DNA of 64,000 bases from an uncultured Halomonas sp. (GCF_947501415.1 NZ_CANMVL010000028.1:1-64000); one strand, 5' to 3'; shown: positions 26,569 to 37,524, counted from the first letter of the stretch. Numbers and translations: made by a program. Notes: generated from the sequence alone by a model not told the origin.

Positions 26569-27636
26569 ATGCATAGCAAGAAGTTCCCGCGTCTGGCCGC
26601 CCTGGCGGCGCTGCCCCTGGCCATGGCGGCCGTCCAGGCCCAGGCCGAGGAGATGGCCATCGCCACCATCCTTCCCGAAAACATGAGCAACAACGAGGTC
26701 TACCCGGCGCTGATTCAGTTCAAGAACCTGGTGGAGACACGCACCGACGGGGAGATCACGGTATCGATCTTCGGCAACAGTCAGCTGGGCTCCGAGGTGG
26801 AGACGGCTTCCGAGGTGCAGGGTGGGCGCACCTTGCAGTCCACCATCATCACCACTGGTGCCATGTCATCCTTCTATGATGACTACCAGCTGATGACCGC
26901 GCCCTTCATCTTCGACAACTGGCGTCAGGCCTGGGCCTTCTTCGATGGCGACTGGTTCGCCGACTTCATGTCCGGCACCGTCGAAGAGACCAATATGCGC
27001 TACCTGGGCACCTTCGATGACGGGGGCGGCTTCGTTGCCTTCACCAACAACGAGCGTCTGATCAAGACCGTGGAGGATCTCGAGGGGCTCAATATCCGCA
27101 CCGAGGAGAACCCCGGTCACGTGGCGATCATGAAGTCGCTGGGTGCCTCGGCCACGCCGCTGCCCTGGGGCGAGGTAATCACCGCCCTGGAGACCGGCCT
27201 GGCCGACGGTCAGTTCAACGCCCCGGTGCTCAATACCACCTTCAACTTCAATGAAGTGACGGACTACACCACGCTCACCGGTCATGTCTATAACAGTGCC
27301 GCCTGGCTGGTCAGCGAGGAGTGGTTCCAGAGCCTGACCGAGGAGCAGCAGGAGGCCATCGTCACCTCCGCCCGCGAGGCGATTGCCATCGGCCACGGCA
27401 TGTCCGGTGCCCTGGCCACGGCCAGCTGGGTGGAGTCCTGCGAGCGCTTCAAGGAGTGCTACATCATGCCCCCGGAAGAGCGGGCCCGCATGGCTGAGAT
27501 CGCCACGCCGGCCTGGAAGGAGTGGATCGTCAACGACTTCGGTATCGAGGAGGAGAAGGTCGACGCCTTCCTGGCCGAGGTCAAGCGGGTCGGCGAGGAG
27601 GTCGTCGAGAGCGATATGGCCAATTATGGTCAATAA
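26569..27636 (+). CDS. dctP: TRAP transporter, solute-binding protein DctP family
   Basis: This periplasmic protein delivers a carboxylate-type solute to the DctQM membrane complex. It is 355 aa, with a signal peptide cleaved after AQAE near residue 25. MHSKKFPRL at 26569 is the start; the frame extends upstream without family similarity. DctP hallmarks are a conserved Arg (LNIRTEENPGH) that binds the substrate carboxylate, GASATPLPWGEVITALETGLADGQ and SFYDDYQLMTAPFIF. The Arg and adjacent residues agree with an acid ligand, but the exact substrate is unknown. A 12-bp tandem repeat follows the stop. Confidence 0.9.
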   Translation: MHSKKFPRLAALAALPLAMAAVQAQAEEMAIATILPENMSNNEVYPALIQFKNLVETRTDGEITVSIFGNSQLGSEVETASEVQGGRTLQSTIITTGAMSSFYDDYQLMTAPFIFDNWRQAWAFFDGDWFADFMSGTVEETNMRYLGTFDDGGGFVAFTNNERLIKTVEDLEGLNIRTEENPGHVAIMKSLGASATPLPWGEVITALETGLADGQFNAPVLNTTFNFNEVTDYTTLTGHVYNSAAWLVSEEWFQSLTEEQQEAIVTSAREAIAIGHGMSGALATASWVESCERFKECYIMPPEERARMAEIATPAWKEWIVNDFGIEEEKVDAFLAEVKRVGEEVVESDMANYGQ

Positions 27637-27637
27637 C

Positions 27638-27685
27638 GTGGCCAGTTACATGGCCAGTTACATGGCCAGTTACATGGCCAGTTAC
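27638..27685 (+). repeat. 12-bp tandem repeat, four copies
   Basis: GTGGCCAGTTAC is followed by three exact copies of ATGGCCAGTTAC, directly after the dctP stop. The last dctP codons (ATGGCCAATTAT) look like a decayed copy of the same unit. The array is untranslated in the dctP frame. Confidence 0.95.
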
Positions 27686-27703
27686 CATCGCGATTGAGTG
27701 AAC

Positions 27704-27724
27704 GGCCCCGGTGATCCCGGGGCC
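27704..27724 (+). promoter_or_regulatory. Intercistronic stem-loop between dctP and dctQ
   Basis: GGCCCCGG (27704-27711) pairs perfectly with CCGGGGCC (27717-27724) around a five-base loop. There is no U-tract. Such stems after the binding-protein gene often leave more dctP transcript than dctQM; that role is inferred. Confidence 0.6.
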
Positions 27725-27805
27725 AGTGAATCGACAGGCGACTGGTGCCTGTGTCGTGGGACGGTCGGCCCGCGGGCTGGCCGTCGATCACCTCGAGGTA
27801 TGCCG

Positions 27806-28351
27806 ATGACCCTCCTTCAGCCTTTGCGCCGGATCAGTGATGCGGTGAATCTGGTGGCGATCGTGGCCTGTGTGGCTTGCGTGCTCATCATGCTGGGCAT
27901 CTCATTCACGGCCTTTCTCTACAAGCTGGCCACCGGCAGCACCCTGAGCTGGACCTACTCCCTGGCCAGACTCTTCCTGCCCTGGATCGGCTTTCTCTCC
28001 ATGACCATCTCGTTGCGCTATGGCGAGCATGTGGCGATGACACTACTGGTGCGCAGCCTGCCGCGACTGCTGCTGAAGGTGGCGGCAGGCCTGTGCCTGG
28101 GTGTCATCGCGCTGTTTGGCCTGATGCTGGTCTGGTATGGCTGGGGGTTCTTCCAGGGGGCCTCTCAGGTCTACATGGTCTCCGACCAGATACAGATATC
28201 GGCCAAGTTCACCGCCATCGTGATTCCGATCAGCGGGGTCATCGTCCTGCTGCATCTGGTGCAGGGCTTCGACCTGCTGGAACACTTCATCGATGACGAC
28301 AGTGTGATCGATGGGCTTATCGACACCGCCGATGGGGAGAAACGCTCATGA
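27806..28351 (+). CDS. dctQ: TRAP transporter small membrane subunit
   Basis: This is the four-helix small permease subunit of a TRAP transporter. The protein is 181 aa from ATG 27806, chosen because CGAGG lies seven bases upstream; an ATG two codons earlier is too close to it. Four hydrophobic segments are seen, with the family motif WTYSLARLFLPWIGFLSMTISLRYGEHVAM between the second and third. The stop overlaps the dctM start by four bases. Confidence 0.88.
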   Translation: MTLLQPLRRISDAVNLVAIVACVACVLIMLGISFTAFLYKLATGSTLSWTYSLARLFLPWIGFLSMTISLRYGEHVAMTLLVRSLPRLLLKVAAGLCLGVIALFGLMLVWYGWGFFQGASQVYMVSDQIQISAKFTAIVIPISGVIVLLHLVQGFDLLEHFIDDDSVIDGLIDTADGEKRS

Positions 28352-29625
28352 TGCCCGCGATCATCGCTTTCGTTGTGCTCTTGCTGATCGGCGCGCCGGT
28401 CGCCGTGGTGATGGCCATGTCGGGGCTGGCCGGCGGCTTTGCCATGGGCGGCGAGCGCATGCTCGGTATCATCGCCGACCGCATGTTTGCCGGCGTGTCC
28501 GGCTTCCTGCTGATCGCCGTGCCCTATTTCATCTTCACCGCCGAACTGATGAACCAGGGCGGGCTGACCCAGAAGCTGATCGCCTTCAACAATGCCCTGT
28601 TCGGTCAGGTCCGCGGGGCCCTGTCACACGTCAATGTGTCGGTGTCGGTGTTCTTTGCCGGCCTCACCGGGGCGGCGATCACAGATACCGTCGCGATTGG
28701 CAAGATCATGATCCCGGAGATGAAAGCGCAGGGCTATGACGCCGAGTATGCGGCCGCGGTCACGGCCTGCTCATCGATCATCGGGCCGATCATCCCGCCC
28801 AGCGTGGTGATGGTGGTCTATGCCACCCTGTTGCGCGATATCTCGGTCATCGATCTGTTCGCGGGAGGAATTATCCCCGGCCTGCTGATGGCCATTGCCC
28901 TGCTTGCCGTCAGCTTCTTTCTGGCCTGGAGGCGGGGGTATCCCAAGCAGGCGCCGACGCCACTCAAGGTGGCCGGGATGGCCTTTCTGGTCGCGCTGCC
29001 AGCGATGATCGTGCCTTTGATCATCCTCGGTGGCATTCTCTCGGGGCTGACCACCATCACCGAGGCCTCGGGCTTTGCCGCGGTCTATGCCATTGCCATC
29101 GGCGTGGTCTTCTACCGAAGCCTGACCTGGCAGAAGATCTGGTATGCGCTGCTGGTGACGGTGCGCTTCTCGGGCGTGGTGTTCTTTCTGCTGGCGACCT
29201 CGGCGGTACTCGGCTGGTTCGTTACCCGCTCCGGTATCGCCAGGGACGCGGCAGGCCTGATCACCACCTTCAGCGACTCGACCTTTCTGCAACTACTGCT
29301 GGTGTGTGCCCTGCTTATTTTGATCGGCACCGTCATGGATGTGCTGCCGGCGCTGGTGGTCGTGGCCCCGGTGTTGGTGCCGGCGATGGTTCAGCTCGGT
29401 GTGGACCCGCTGCACTTCGCGATCCTGATGATCGTGGTGCTCAATATCTCCAACGTCACTCCGCCGGTGGGCATGACATTGATGACGGCGGCACGTATCG
29501 CCAATGTGCCTTTCGAGCGGGCGATCATCGCCTCGCTGCCATTCTATGTGGCCTTTATCGCGGTGATCCTGCTGCTGGTCAGCTTTCCTTCACTCTCAAC
29601 CTGGATACCATCGTTGCTAGGCTAG
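28348..29625 (+). CDS. dctM: TRAP transporter large membrane subunit
   Basis: This is the Na+-coupled transport subunit of the TRAP system, 425 aa with about 12 hydrophobic segments. Family motifs include GVSGFLLIAVPYFIFTAELMNQGG, SIIGPIIPPSVVMVVYA and LNISNVTPPVGMTLMTAARIA. Its start overlaps dctQ by four bases. It is followed by ridA after 48 bp. Confidence 0.92.
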   Translation: MMPAIIAFVVLLLIGAPVAVVMAMSGLAGGFAMGGERMLGIIADRMFAGVSGFLLIAVPYFIFTAELMNQGGLTQKLIAFNNALFGQVRGALSHVNVSVSVFFAGLTGAAITDTVAIGKIMIPEMKAQGYDAEYAAAVTACSSIIGPIIPPSVVMVVYATLLRDISVIDLFAGGIIPGLLMAIALLAVSFFLAWRRGYPKQAPTPLKVAGMAFLVALPAMIVPLIILGGILSGLTTITEASGFAAVYAIAIGVVFYRSLTWQKIWYALLVTVRFSGVVFFLLATSAVLGWFVTRSGIARDAAGLITTFSDSTFLQLLLVCALLILIGTVMDVLPALVVVAPVLVPAMVQLGVDPLHFAILMIVVLNISNVTPPVGMTLMTAARIANVPFERAIIASLPFYVAFIAVILLLVSFPSLSTWIPSLLG

Positions 29626-29673
29626 ATGCCTTGAGGCGAACGTCATTTCATCACTCCCACAAGAGAACCTGTC

Positions 29674-30030
29674 ATGAGCATTACCTATCACGACAGCAAT
29701 AACCGCATGAGTCAGGCCACGGTTCACAATGGCACCGTCTATCTGGCTGGCCAGGTGCCCGACGATACTGGCGCCGACATGCGTGGTCAGACGGAGCAGG
29801 TGCTGGCCAAGATCGACCGCCAGCTGGCCGCCGCGGGAACCAGCAAGGAGCATCTGCTCAGCGCCCTGGTCTGGGTCACTGACATGAACGAGTTCGCCGC
29901 CATGAATGAGGCCTGGGATGCCTGGGTCGTGCCGGGCCGGCCGCCCGCCCGAGCCGCCACGGAGGCAAAGTTGGCTCTGCCCGAGTTCAAGGTGGAGATC
30001 ATGGTTACCGCGGCGATACCGGAGACGTGA
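29674..30030 (+). CDS. ridA: RidA/YjgF-family enamine/imine deaminase
   Basis: RidA proteins hydrolyse reactive enamines and imines formed by PLP enzymes. The 118-aa product has the family core VYLAGQVPDD, a conserved Arg in PPARAATEAKLALPEFKVEI, and the nearby Glu, which contact the carboxylate of the substrate. Its place between a TRAP transporter and catabolic genes, one of them a PLP aminotransferase, suggests a pathway-specific rather than a general copy. Confidence 0.88.
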   Translation: MSITYHDSNNRMSQATVHNGTVYLAGQVPDDTGADMRGQTEQVLAKIDRQLAAAGTSKEHLLSALVWVTDMNEFAAMNEAWDAWVVPGRPPARAATEAKLALPEFKVEIMVTAAIPET

Positions 30031-30135
30031 GATGGCGCTGACTATCGCCAAGGAGGTGGCGACCATGGGGTCTTGGCCGGTGTTGAAGAGACTGGCCTCG
30101 GCCATAGAGCCGAGGGGTTACCAGGAGGAGCGTAC

Positions 30136-31251
30136 ATGACTTCGCCACGCTGTGGTTTCTTCTGGCACGAGCGCTGCTTCTGGCACGATCCGGGGGCGAT
30201 CGGGGTGTTCTCGGCCCCCGGTGAGTTTCTTCAGCCGCAGCCGGCCTCGGAAAGCCCGGAGAGCAAGCGGCGCCTCAAGAACCTGCTCGAGGTCTCGGGG
30301 CTGATCGATGAGCTGGCGGTGCGCAAGCCGGCCCCGGCGACCCGGGAGGACCTGGGATACTTCCACACCGACCACTACCTGGATGCGCTGGAGGCCGGCG
30401 ACGCCGAGCGTGGCGGCGATGCGGGTGACTGTGCCCCTTATACGCCGGGCAGCCTGACCGCCGCGCGACAGTCGGCGGGACTGGCCATCGCGGCGGTCGA
30501 GGCCGTCGCCACCGGTGAGCTCGACCAGGCCTATGCCCTGTGTCGTCCCCCTGGGCATCACGCCGAAGCCGACCGTGGGCGGGGTTTCTGTCTGCTGGGC
30601 AATATCCCGGTGGCGGTGATGCGCGCGCGAGCTCTGGGCCAGGTGGGGCGCGTGGCGATCCTCGACTGGGATGTGCACCATGGCAATGGCCAGCAGGCGG
30701 CGTTTTACGCAGACCCAGAAGTGTTGACGGTCTCCATTCACCAGGCGGGCAACTACCCGCTTGATACCGGCACCTTCGAGGAGCAGGGGGAGGGAGCCGG
30801 CCTGGGGGCCTGTCTCAATCTGCCGTTGCCGCCCGGCTCGGGGCTCGGTACCTATGACTATGCCATGGAGTCGCTGGTACTACCCGCCATCGAAGCCTTC
30901 GCGCCGGAACTGATCGTGGTGGCCTGTGGCTACGACGCCTGCGCCAAGGATCCCCTCGGCAAGATGCTGCTCAACAGCACTGCCTTTGCCCGTATGACGA
31001 CCTCACTCAGGCAACTGGCCGAGCGCCTCGGCCATGGGCGGTTGGTGCTAGTCCATGAAGGTGGCTACTCCGAGGGTTATGTGCCGCTATGCGGCCATGC
31101 AGCCATCCAGGCCCTGGCCGATAGCCACATCTCGGTACCTGACCCCCAGGCCGAGGAGATTGCCGCCTGGGCCTATCAGGAGCTGCAACCCCATCAGCGT
31201 GAGCTGATTGACGGCTGGCGCTCCGACTGGATGGCAGAGCGCCGACTTTGA
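30136..31251 (+). CDS. Histone-deacetylase-superfamily amidohydrolase (acetylpolyamine amidohydrolase-like)
   Basis: This is a zinc hydrolase that removes acetyl groups from amines, 371 aa from ATG 30136, which has a strong AGGAGGAG upstream. Active-site features are PPGHHAE (His141 and His142), DWDVHHGNG (Zn ligands Asp179 and His181), CGYDACAKDP (Zn ligand Asp267) and EGGY (Tyr311). Bacterial members act on acetylpolyamines or other N-acetylated small molecules; the class II form is suggested by the motifs. The neighbours are a TRAP importer, RidA and an aminotransferase, so an imported N-acetylated amine or amino acid is a possible substrate (inference). Confidence 0.88.
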   Translation: MTSPRCGFFWHERCFWHDPGAIGVFSAPGEFLQPQPASESPESKRRLKNLLEVSGLIDELAVRKPAPATREDLGYFHTDHYLDALEAGDAERGGDAGDCAPYTPGSLTAARQSAGLAIAAVEAVATGELDQAYALCRPPGHHAEADRGRGFCLLGNIPVAVMRARALGQVGRVAILDWDVHHGNGQQAAFYADPEVLTVSIHQAGNYPLDTGTFEEQGEGAGLGACLNLPLPPGSGLGTYDYAMESLVLPAIEAFAPELIVVACGYDACAKDPLGKMLLNSTAFARMTTSLRQLAERLGHGRLVLVHEGGYSEGYVPLCGHAAIQALADSHISVPDPQAEEIAAWAYQELQPHQRELIDGWRSDWMAERRL

Positions 31252-31272
31252 TCGCTACCGACAAGGAATGGC

Positions 31273-32247
31273 ATGACAATGACACCGCTCTACGATCGTG
31301 ATGGCTGGCTCTGGCATGACGCTGAATGGCTGGCCTGGCGTGACGCCCGCACCCATCTGCTGACCCATAGCCTGCACTACGGCATGGGGTGCTTCGAGGG
31401 GGTGCGCGCGTATGCAGGTCCCAGGGGGACCCATCTGTTTCGTGTGGTGGAGCATACCCGCCGGCTGCTGGATAGTGCCCATGCCCTGGATATACCGTTA
31501 TCTTATGATGCCGATACCTTGATCGAGGCCCAGCGGCAGTGTCTGGAGCGTAATGAGCTGGCCAATGCCTATCTCAAGCCAACGGTCTACCTCGGGGCCG
31601 AGGGGTTGGGGCTGCGGGCCCAGGGGCTCACTACCCATGTGATGATTCCCGTCTGGAACCTGGGGGACTATATCTCGCCTCAGGCGGCCTCAATCGGGCT
31701 GCGCGCATTGACCTCCTCCTGGGCGCGCCACCACGTCAATATCAGCATGTGCCGGGCCAAGACCAATGGCCACTACGTCAACTCGATGCTGGCACTCAAT
31801 ACCGCCGTGAAGGCCGGCTTCGATGAGACGATCATGCTCGACCCCGAGGGCTATGTCGCCGAGGCCTCGGCGGCCAACGTCTTTCTGTTGCGAGATGGTG
31901 TGCTGCATACCCCGGAGGTGACCTCCTGTCTGCAGGGGATCACCCGGGATAGCGTGATTTGCCTGGCCCGAGAGGTGCTGGGCATCGAGGTTCAGGAGCG
32001 GCGAATCACCCGCGACGAGCTGTATATCGCCGATGAAGCCTTCGTGACCGGTACCGCGGCGGAGATCCTGCCGCTGCGCGAACTGGATGGTCGCCATATC
32101 GGTGCCCGAGCCGGGGCGCCGGCCGTCGATAAGCCAATCGCGAAAGGCTCGCTGACTGCACGACTCCAGCATCTTTACCGCGATGTTACCCGGGGAGAGC
32201 CGGGGCCTGCCACGGAGGCCTTCGGCGAGTGGCTGACGCCTGCTTGA
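31273..32247 (+). CDS. Branched-chain amino acid aminotransferase family (IlvE type)
   Basis: This is a fold-type IV PLP aminotransferase of 324 aa, slightly longer than typical IlvE. Signature sequences are SLHYGMGCFEGVRAY, RAKTNGHYVNSMLAL with the PLP Lys163, GYVAEASAANVFLL, and FVTGTAAEILPL. ATG 31273 follows AAGGAATGGC. It lies 21 bp after the deacetylase in the same direction, suggesting co-transcription. It might serve branched-chain amino acid metabolism in general, or act in the same pathway as the neighbours. Confidence 0.88.
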   Translation: MTMTPLYDRDGWLWHDAEWLAWRDARTHLLTHSLHYGMGCFEGVRAYAGPRGTHLFRVVEHTRRLLDSAHALDIPLSYDADTLIEAQRQCLERNELANAYLKPTVYLGAEGLGLRAQGLTTHVMIPVWNLGDYISPQAASIGLRALTSSWARHHVNISMCRAKTNGHYVNSMLALNTAVKAGFDETIMLDPEGYVAEASAANVFLLRDGVLHTPEVTSCLQGITRDSVICLAREVLGIEVQERRITRDELYIADEAFVTGTAAEILPLRELDGRHIGARAGAPAVDKPIAKGSLTARLQHLYRDVTRGEPGPATEAFGEWLTPA

Positions 32248-32318
32248 TGCAGGCATAGGGCGTTGAGCTGGGTGGAGATGGGGCGTGGTAGCCTGGCGGC
32301 AGGTCGAAGGGAGCTCGC

Positions 32319-33374
32319 ATGTCGCTGTTGAACAATCTCGCATTGAGTCTGGTGCTGCTGGTGTTGTCATCATGGGGCAGTCTGGCGCTGCTGCACCGCT
32401 TTCCGGCAGCCGCACGCTGGCGACGGACTGCCGCCTTGGCGTGGCTACTGCTGGGTGGATTGTGGTTGAGTTGGCTATGGCAGGGGAGCCGCCTCGGGGC
32501 AGTGCTGGGCATGGGGCTCAGCATGCTCGCCCTGCTGTGCTGGTGGTGGCGTCTGGTGCCGGAGAGCGATCTGGAGTGGGCGGATGATGTACGCTTCCTG
32601 GCCACGGGCCGCCAGCTCGGCCAACGGCTGGTGCTTGATCATGTGCGTTGCTTCGATTGGTACCGCCACGACGCGGCATCTTTGGCCTGGCAGCAGCGGG
32701 AGTATGACCTTCAGCGCCTGGCGACCCTGGACCTGTTCGTTTCCAGCTGGGGGAGGCCGGGCATCGCCCATGTGCTGCTCTCCTTCGGCTTCGACAATGG
32801 CCGGGGCATTGTCGACGATTTCGTGACCTTCTCGGTCGAGGTGCGCCGCGAGCGCCATGAGGCCTTCTCGGAGGTCGGTGGCTTCTTCAAGCAGTATGAG
32901 CTTGCGATCATCGCCGCCGATGAGCGTGATGCGATACGCCTGCGCAGCAATGTGCGGGGGGAGACGGTGACCCTCTATCGGGTGCTGCTCGGGCGACGCG
33001 AGCGCCGCGAGCTGTTGCTTGCCCTGGTGGAGCAGGCCAACCAGCTGGCGCGCGAGCCGCGCTTCTATCACACCGTTACCGCCAACTGCAGCACCCTGGT
33101 GTATGCCTTGATACGCCGTATCGTCGAGGCGTTGCCGCTGGATCATCGGCTGCTGCTGACTGGTCGTTTGCCCGGCTATGTCCACGATCATGGTGGCCTG
33201 TTGCCTGGCCACTCCTTGATCGAGCTCGAGCGTCGCGGTGATATTTCCGAACGGGCCCTGGCGGCCCATGATGATCATGACTTCTCTCGACGCATCCGCG
33301 CCGGCGTGCCGGGGTGGTCGCCGAGTGGTTGCAAGCCGACGTTGAAAAATAGAGGAGAAGATCGGATCGAGTAA
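32319..33374 (+). CDS. DUF4105 membrane protein
   Basis: This is a 351-aa protein with three N-terminal hydrophobic segments (about 5-25, 38-55, 58-78) followed by a soluble domain resembling DUF4105 (Lnb N-terminal family). Conserved points are IAHVLLSFGFDNG (His151) and TANCSTLVYALI (Cys257), which could form a papain-like catalytic pair; this is inference. No function is established for this protein. It lies after the aminotransferase and before an antiporter gene; spacing of 71 bp to the former and 77 bp to the latter leaves co-transcription open. Confidence 0.72.
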   Translation: MSLLNNLALSLVLLVLSSWGSLALLHRFPAAARWRRTAALAWLLLGGLWLSWLWQGSRLGAVLGMGLSMLALLCWWWRLVPESDLEWADDVRFLATGRQLGQRLVLDHVRCFDWYRHDAASLAWQQREYDLQRLATLDLFVSSWGRPGIAHVLLSFGFDNGRGIVDDFVTFSVEVRRERHEAFSEVGGFFKQYELAIIAADERDAIRLRSNVRGETVTLYRVLLGRRERRELLLALVEQANQLAREPRFYHTVTANCSTLVYALIRRIVEALPLDHRLLLTGRLPGYVHDHGGLLPGHSLIELERRGDISERALAAHDDHDFSRRIRAGVPGWSPSGCKPTLKNRGEDRIE

Positions 33375-33451
33375 CGGCAGTGCCTACCGGCTTCTGATAA
33401 AATTCTGCGCCGTTTCGTCTCAATCCAACTCCTTCTTCGGGAAACTCAGCC

Positions 33452-34804
33452 ATGAATGCGGTAATCATTGCGGTGCTGGTGATGGTCGGACTGTCACTGG
33501 CACGCGTCTCGGTCGTCTTTGCGCTGGTGGTCGGGGCGCTGGTGGGCGGCCTGATCGGGGGGCTCTCCGTCGAGGAAACCCTGGGCGCCTTCAACGATGG
33601 TGTAGGGGGAGGCGCCAAGGTGGCCCTGGCCTACGCCACCCTGGGTGCCTTTGCCGTCGCGATCTCACGCTCGGGCCTGCCCGACCTGCTGGCCAGGCGG
33701 CTTATCTCCCTGCTCGGGCAGGAGGCCACGGCAAACCGCCAGGCGGTGGTCAAGTACCTGCTGCTCGGGTCGGTACTGCTGGTGGCCATCTCCTCCCAGA
33801 ACCTGATTCCGGTGCATATCGCCTTTATTCCGATCCTGATTCCGCCGCTGCTCAAGGTAATGAACCAGCTTCGTCTTGATCGCCGCGCCGTGGCCTGTGC
33901 GCTGACCTTCGGACTCACGGCGCCCTATATGCTGCTGCCGGTGGGCTTCGGGGCGATCTTCCTCAATGATATCCTGCTGGCCAACATCAACCAGGCCGGT
34001 GAGGCGTTGGGACTCGAGATAAGTCGCGGCATGGTGCCTCTGGCCATGGGCGTGCCGGTGGGGGGCATGGCCCTGGGCCTGCTGGTTGCGGTATTCCTCA
34101 GCTATCGCCGTCCACGTGACTATGCCGATGCGGACGTGGCGACCACCAATGTGCCGCATCATCATCCCGAGGCTCATCATGAGCCGCATGCCATGGGGTT
34201 GGTGATGTCGGTGGTGGCCATCGTGGCGGCCCTGGGCATCCAGCTCTGGACCGGCTCGATGATCCTCGGCGGGCTGGTGGGTTTCGCGCTGCTCTCGGTG
34301 GGCGGGATCTTCAAGTGGCGTGAGGCCGATGATCTCTTTACCAGCGGCATGCGCATGATGGCGCTGATCGGCTTTATCATGATTTCGGCATCGGGATTTG
34401 CCTCGGTCATGACCGCTACCGGGCATATCGAGACCCTGGTGCACTCCAGCGTCGAGGTGATCGGTGACAATCGCGGTCTGGCCGCGCTGCTGATGCTGCT
34501 GGTGGGGCTGTTTATCACCCTGGGGATCGGCTCATCGTTCTCCACGATCCCGATCATCGCCGCCATCTTCGTGCCGCTGGCGGTGCAGTTCGGCTTCTCG
34601 CCCCTGGCTACCGTGGCGCTGGTGGGGACAGCGGCGGCGCTGGGCGATGCCGGCTCACCGGCTTCCGACTCCACGCTGGGGCCGACCTCGGGTCTTAATG
34701 TGGACCGCCAGCATGACCATATCTGGGATAGCGTGGTGCCGACCTTCGTCCACTACAATATCCCGCTGATCGGCTTCGGCTGGCTGGCTGCCATTACACT
34801 CTAG
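33452..34804 (+). CDS. Na+/H+ antiporter-family transporter (NhaC/YuiF-like)
   Basis: This is a polytopic transporter of 450 aa with about 11-12 hydrophobic segments. [21 protein letters not shown] and [20 protein letters not shown] are hallmarks of the Na_H_antiport_2/YuiF branch. Members have been assigned as Na+/H+ antiporters or as amino-acid (histidine) permeases, so the substrate is not certain. A His-rich cytoplasmic loop ([14 protein letters not shown], about 235-249) is unusual. A terminator follows. Confidence 0.82.
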   Translation: MNAVIIAVLVMVGLSLARVSVVFALVVGALVGGLIGGLSVEETLGAFNDGVGGGAKVALAYATLGAFAVAISRSGLPDLLARRLISLLGQEATANRQAVVKYLLLGSVLLVAISSQNLIPVHIAFIPILIPPLLKVMNQLRLDRRAVACALTFGLTAPYMLLPVGFGAIFLNDILLANINQAGEALGLEISRGMVPLAMGVPVGGMALGLLVAVFLSYRRPRDYADADVATTNVPHHHPEAHHEPHAMGLVMSVVAIVAALGIQLWTGSMILGGLVGFALLSVGGIFKWREADDLFTSGMRMMALIGFIMISASGFASVMTATGHIETLVHSSVEVIGDNRGLAALLMLLVGLFITLGIGSSFSTIPIIAAIFVPLAVQFGFSPLATVALVGTAAALGDAGSPASDSTLGPTSGLNVDRQHDHIWDSVVPTFVHYNIPLIGFGWLAAITL

Positions 34805-34832
34805 GCATCTTACTGGTAGCGAGTGATCTTCG

Positions 34833-34857
34833 ACGGCGACCTTCGGGTCGCCGTTTT
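34833..34857 (+). terminator. Terminator after the antiporter gene
   Basis: ACGGCGACC (34833-34841) pairs with GGTCGCCGT (34846-34854) around a stable TTCG tetraloop and runs into TTTT. It may also serve the convergent trmJ. Confidence 0.88.
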
Positions 34858-34883
34858 GCTTGTGCGCCAGTGCTTCATGGTGA

Positions 34884-35618
34884 TCATTTCTGGGGCAGGT
34901 GGCGCTCGAACGAAGCCAGCAGGCCACGCAGCAGTGAAAGTTCGCGTCGCGAGGGCTGGGCGCGGGCGAACAGCGTATGCAGGTGAGCCTCGGTATGGGC
35001 ATGGGGCTGGGTGATGAAACCGCTGCGGTGCATCACCTGGCTCAGGTGTTCATGGAAATACGCGAGCTGTTCGCGACTCGGCTGGCGCTCTTCGGCGGGC
35101 AGGGTCGGACGGTAGCCGCTATCGGGGCGCCTCCGCCAGGCCGTAAATGCCTCGTAGGCGAGCACCTGTACCGCTTGGGAGAGGTTGAGGATGCCATAGT
35201 CGGGATTGGCGGGGATGCTGACCTGGTGGCTGCACAGGGCGATCTCGTCGTTGGTGAGGCCGAAGCGTTCGCGCCCAAACACCAGGGCCACCGGGTCGTG
35301 GGCGGCATGCTCCACCAGCTCGCAGGCCATGGCGTCGGGTTCGTCGAAGTGGGGTAGCGGCAGGCTGCGCAGTCGCGCACTCGCTCCCACCACCTGTACG
35401 CAGTCACTGACGGCCTCCGCCAGTGAACCGACGACCCTGGCATCCTCCACCAGGTCCTCGGCCCCGGCGGCGAGCCGGGTAGCCTCGGGGTCGGGAAACC
35501 GGCGCGGGTTGACCAGCACAAGCTCACTCAGCCCCATGGTCTTCATGGCTCGCGCGGCGGCGCCGATATTGCCGGGATGAAAGGTCTGGACGAGGACGAT
35601 ACGAATATTGGACAGCAT
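34884..35618 (-). CDS. trmJ: tRNA (Cm32/Um32) 2'-O-methyltransferase TrmJ
   Basis: This SPOUT-family enzyme methylates the ribose at position 32 of tRNAs using S-adenosylmethionine. The product is 244 aa from MLSNIRIVLVQT, the usual TrmJ start; 13 extra codons upstream are not conserved. Motifs are HPGNIGAAARAMKTMGL (motif 1), VFGRERFGLTNDEI (motif 2) and PDYGILNLSQAVQVLAYE (motif 3, the knot). It is convergent with the antiporter gene. Confidence 0.93.
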   Translation of the reverse strand: MLSNIRIVLVQTFHPGNIGAAARAMKTMGLSELVLVNPRRFPDPEATRLAAGAEDLVEDARVVGSLAEAVSDCVQVVGASARLRSLPLPHFDEPDAMACELVEHAAHDPVALVFGRERFGLTNDEIALCSHQVSIPANPDYGILNLSQAVQVLAYEAFTAWRRRPDSGYRPTLPAEERQPSREQLAYFHEHLSQVMHRSGFITQPHAHTEAHLHTLFARAQPSRRELSLLRGLLASFERHLPQK

Positions 35619-35763
35619 AAATCGGCTCGATGCGAGAGGAGCGCGTAGTTTACGCATTGGGCGGAAAGCTGTAAGCCCTGGAAATCAACATTCCTAGCTG
35701 GGCACGATTCGGGCGAAAGACGCGAACCCGTGGGGTTCTTGCAGCTTGTTGCTCACGGCTTAC

Positions 35764-35800
35764 AACAAAAAGACCCCGCCGGCTTTCACCGGCGGGGTCC
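35764..35800 (-). terminator. Rho-independent terminator of groESL
   Basis: An 11-bp perfect stem (GACCCCGCCGG at 35772-35782 with its complement at 35789-35799) is followed on the minus strand by TTTTT. It ends the groES-groEL transcript. Confidence 0.93.
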
Positions 35801-35850
35801 GTCTCAGGGCTTGCCCGGAAGGGCAGTGCCTGGGGCAGGGTAGGGCTGGC

Positions 35851-37524
<1,674 letters not shown>

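Noticed and set aside
27638..27685. CRISPR-like array
   Set aside because: The repeats are 12 bp in direct tandem, with no spacers and no cas genes in the window.
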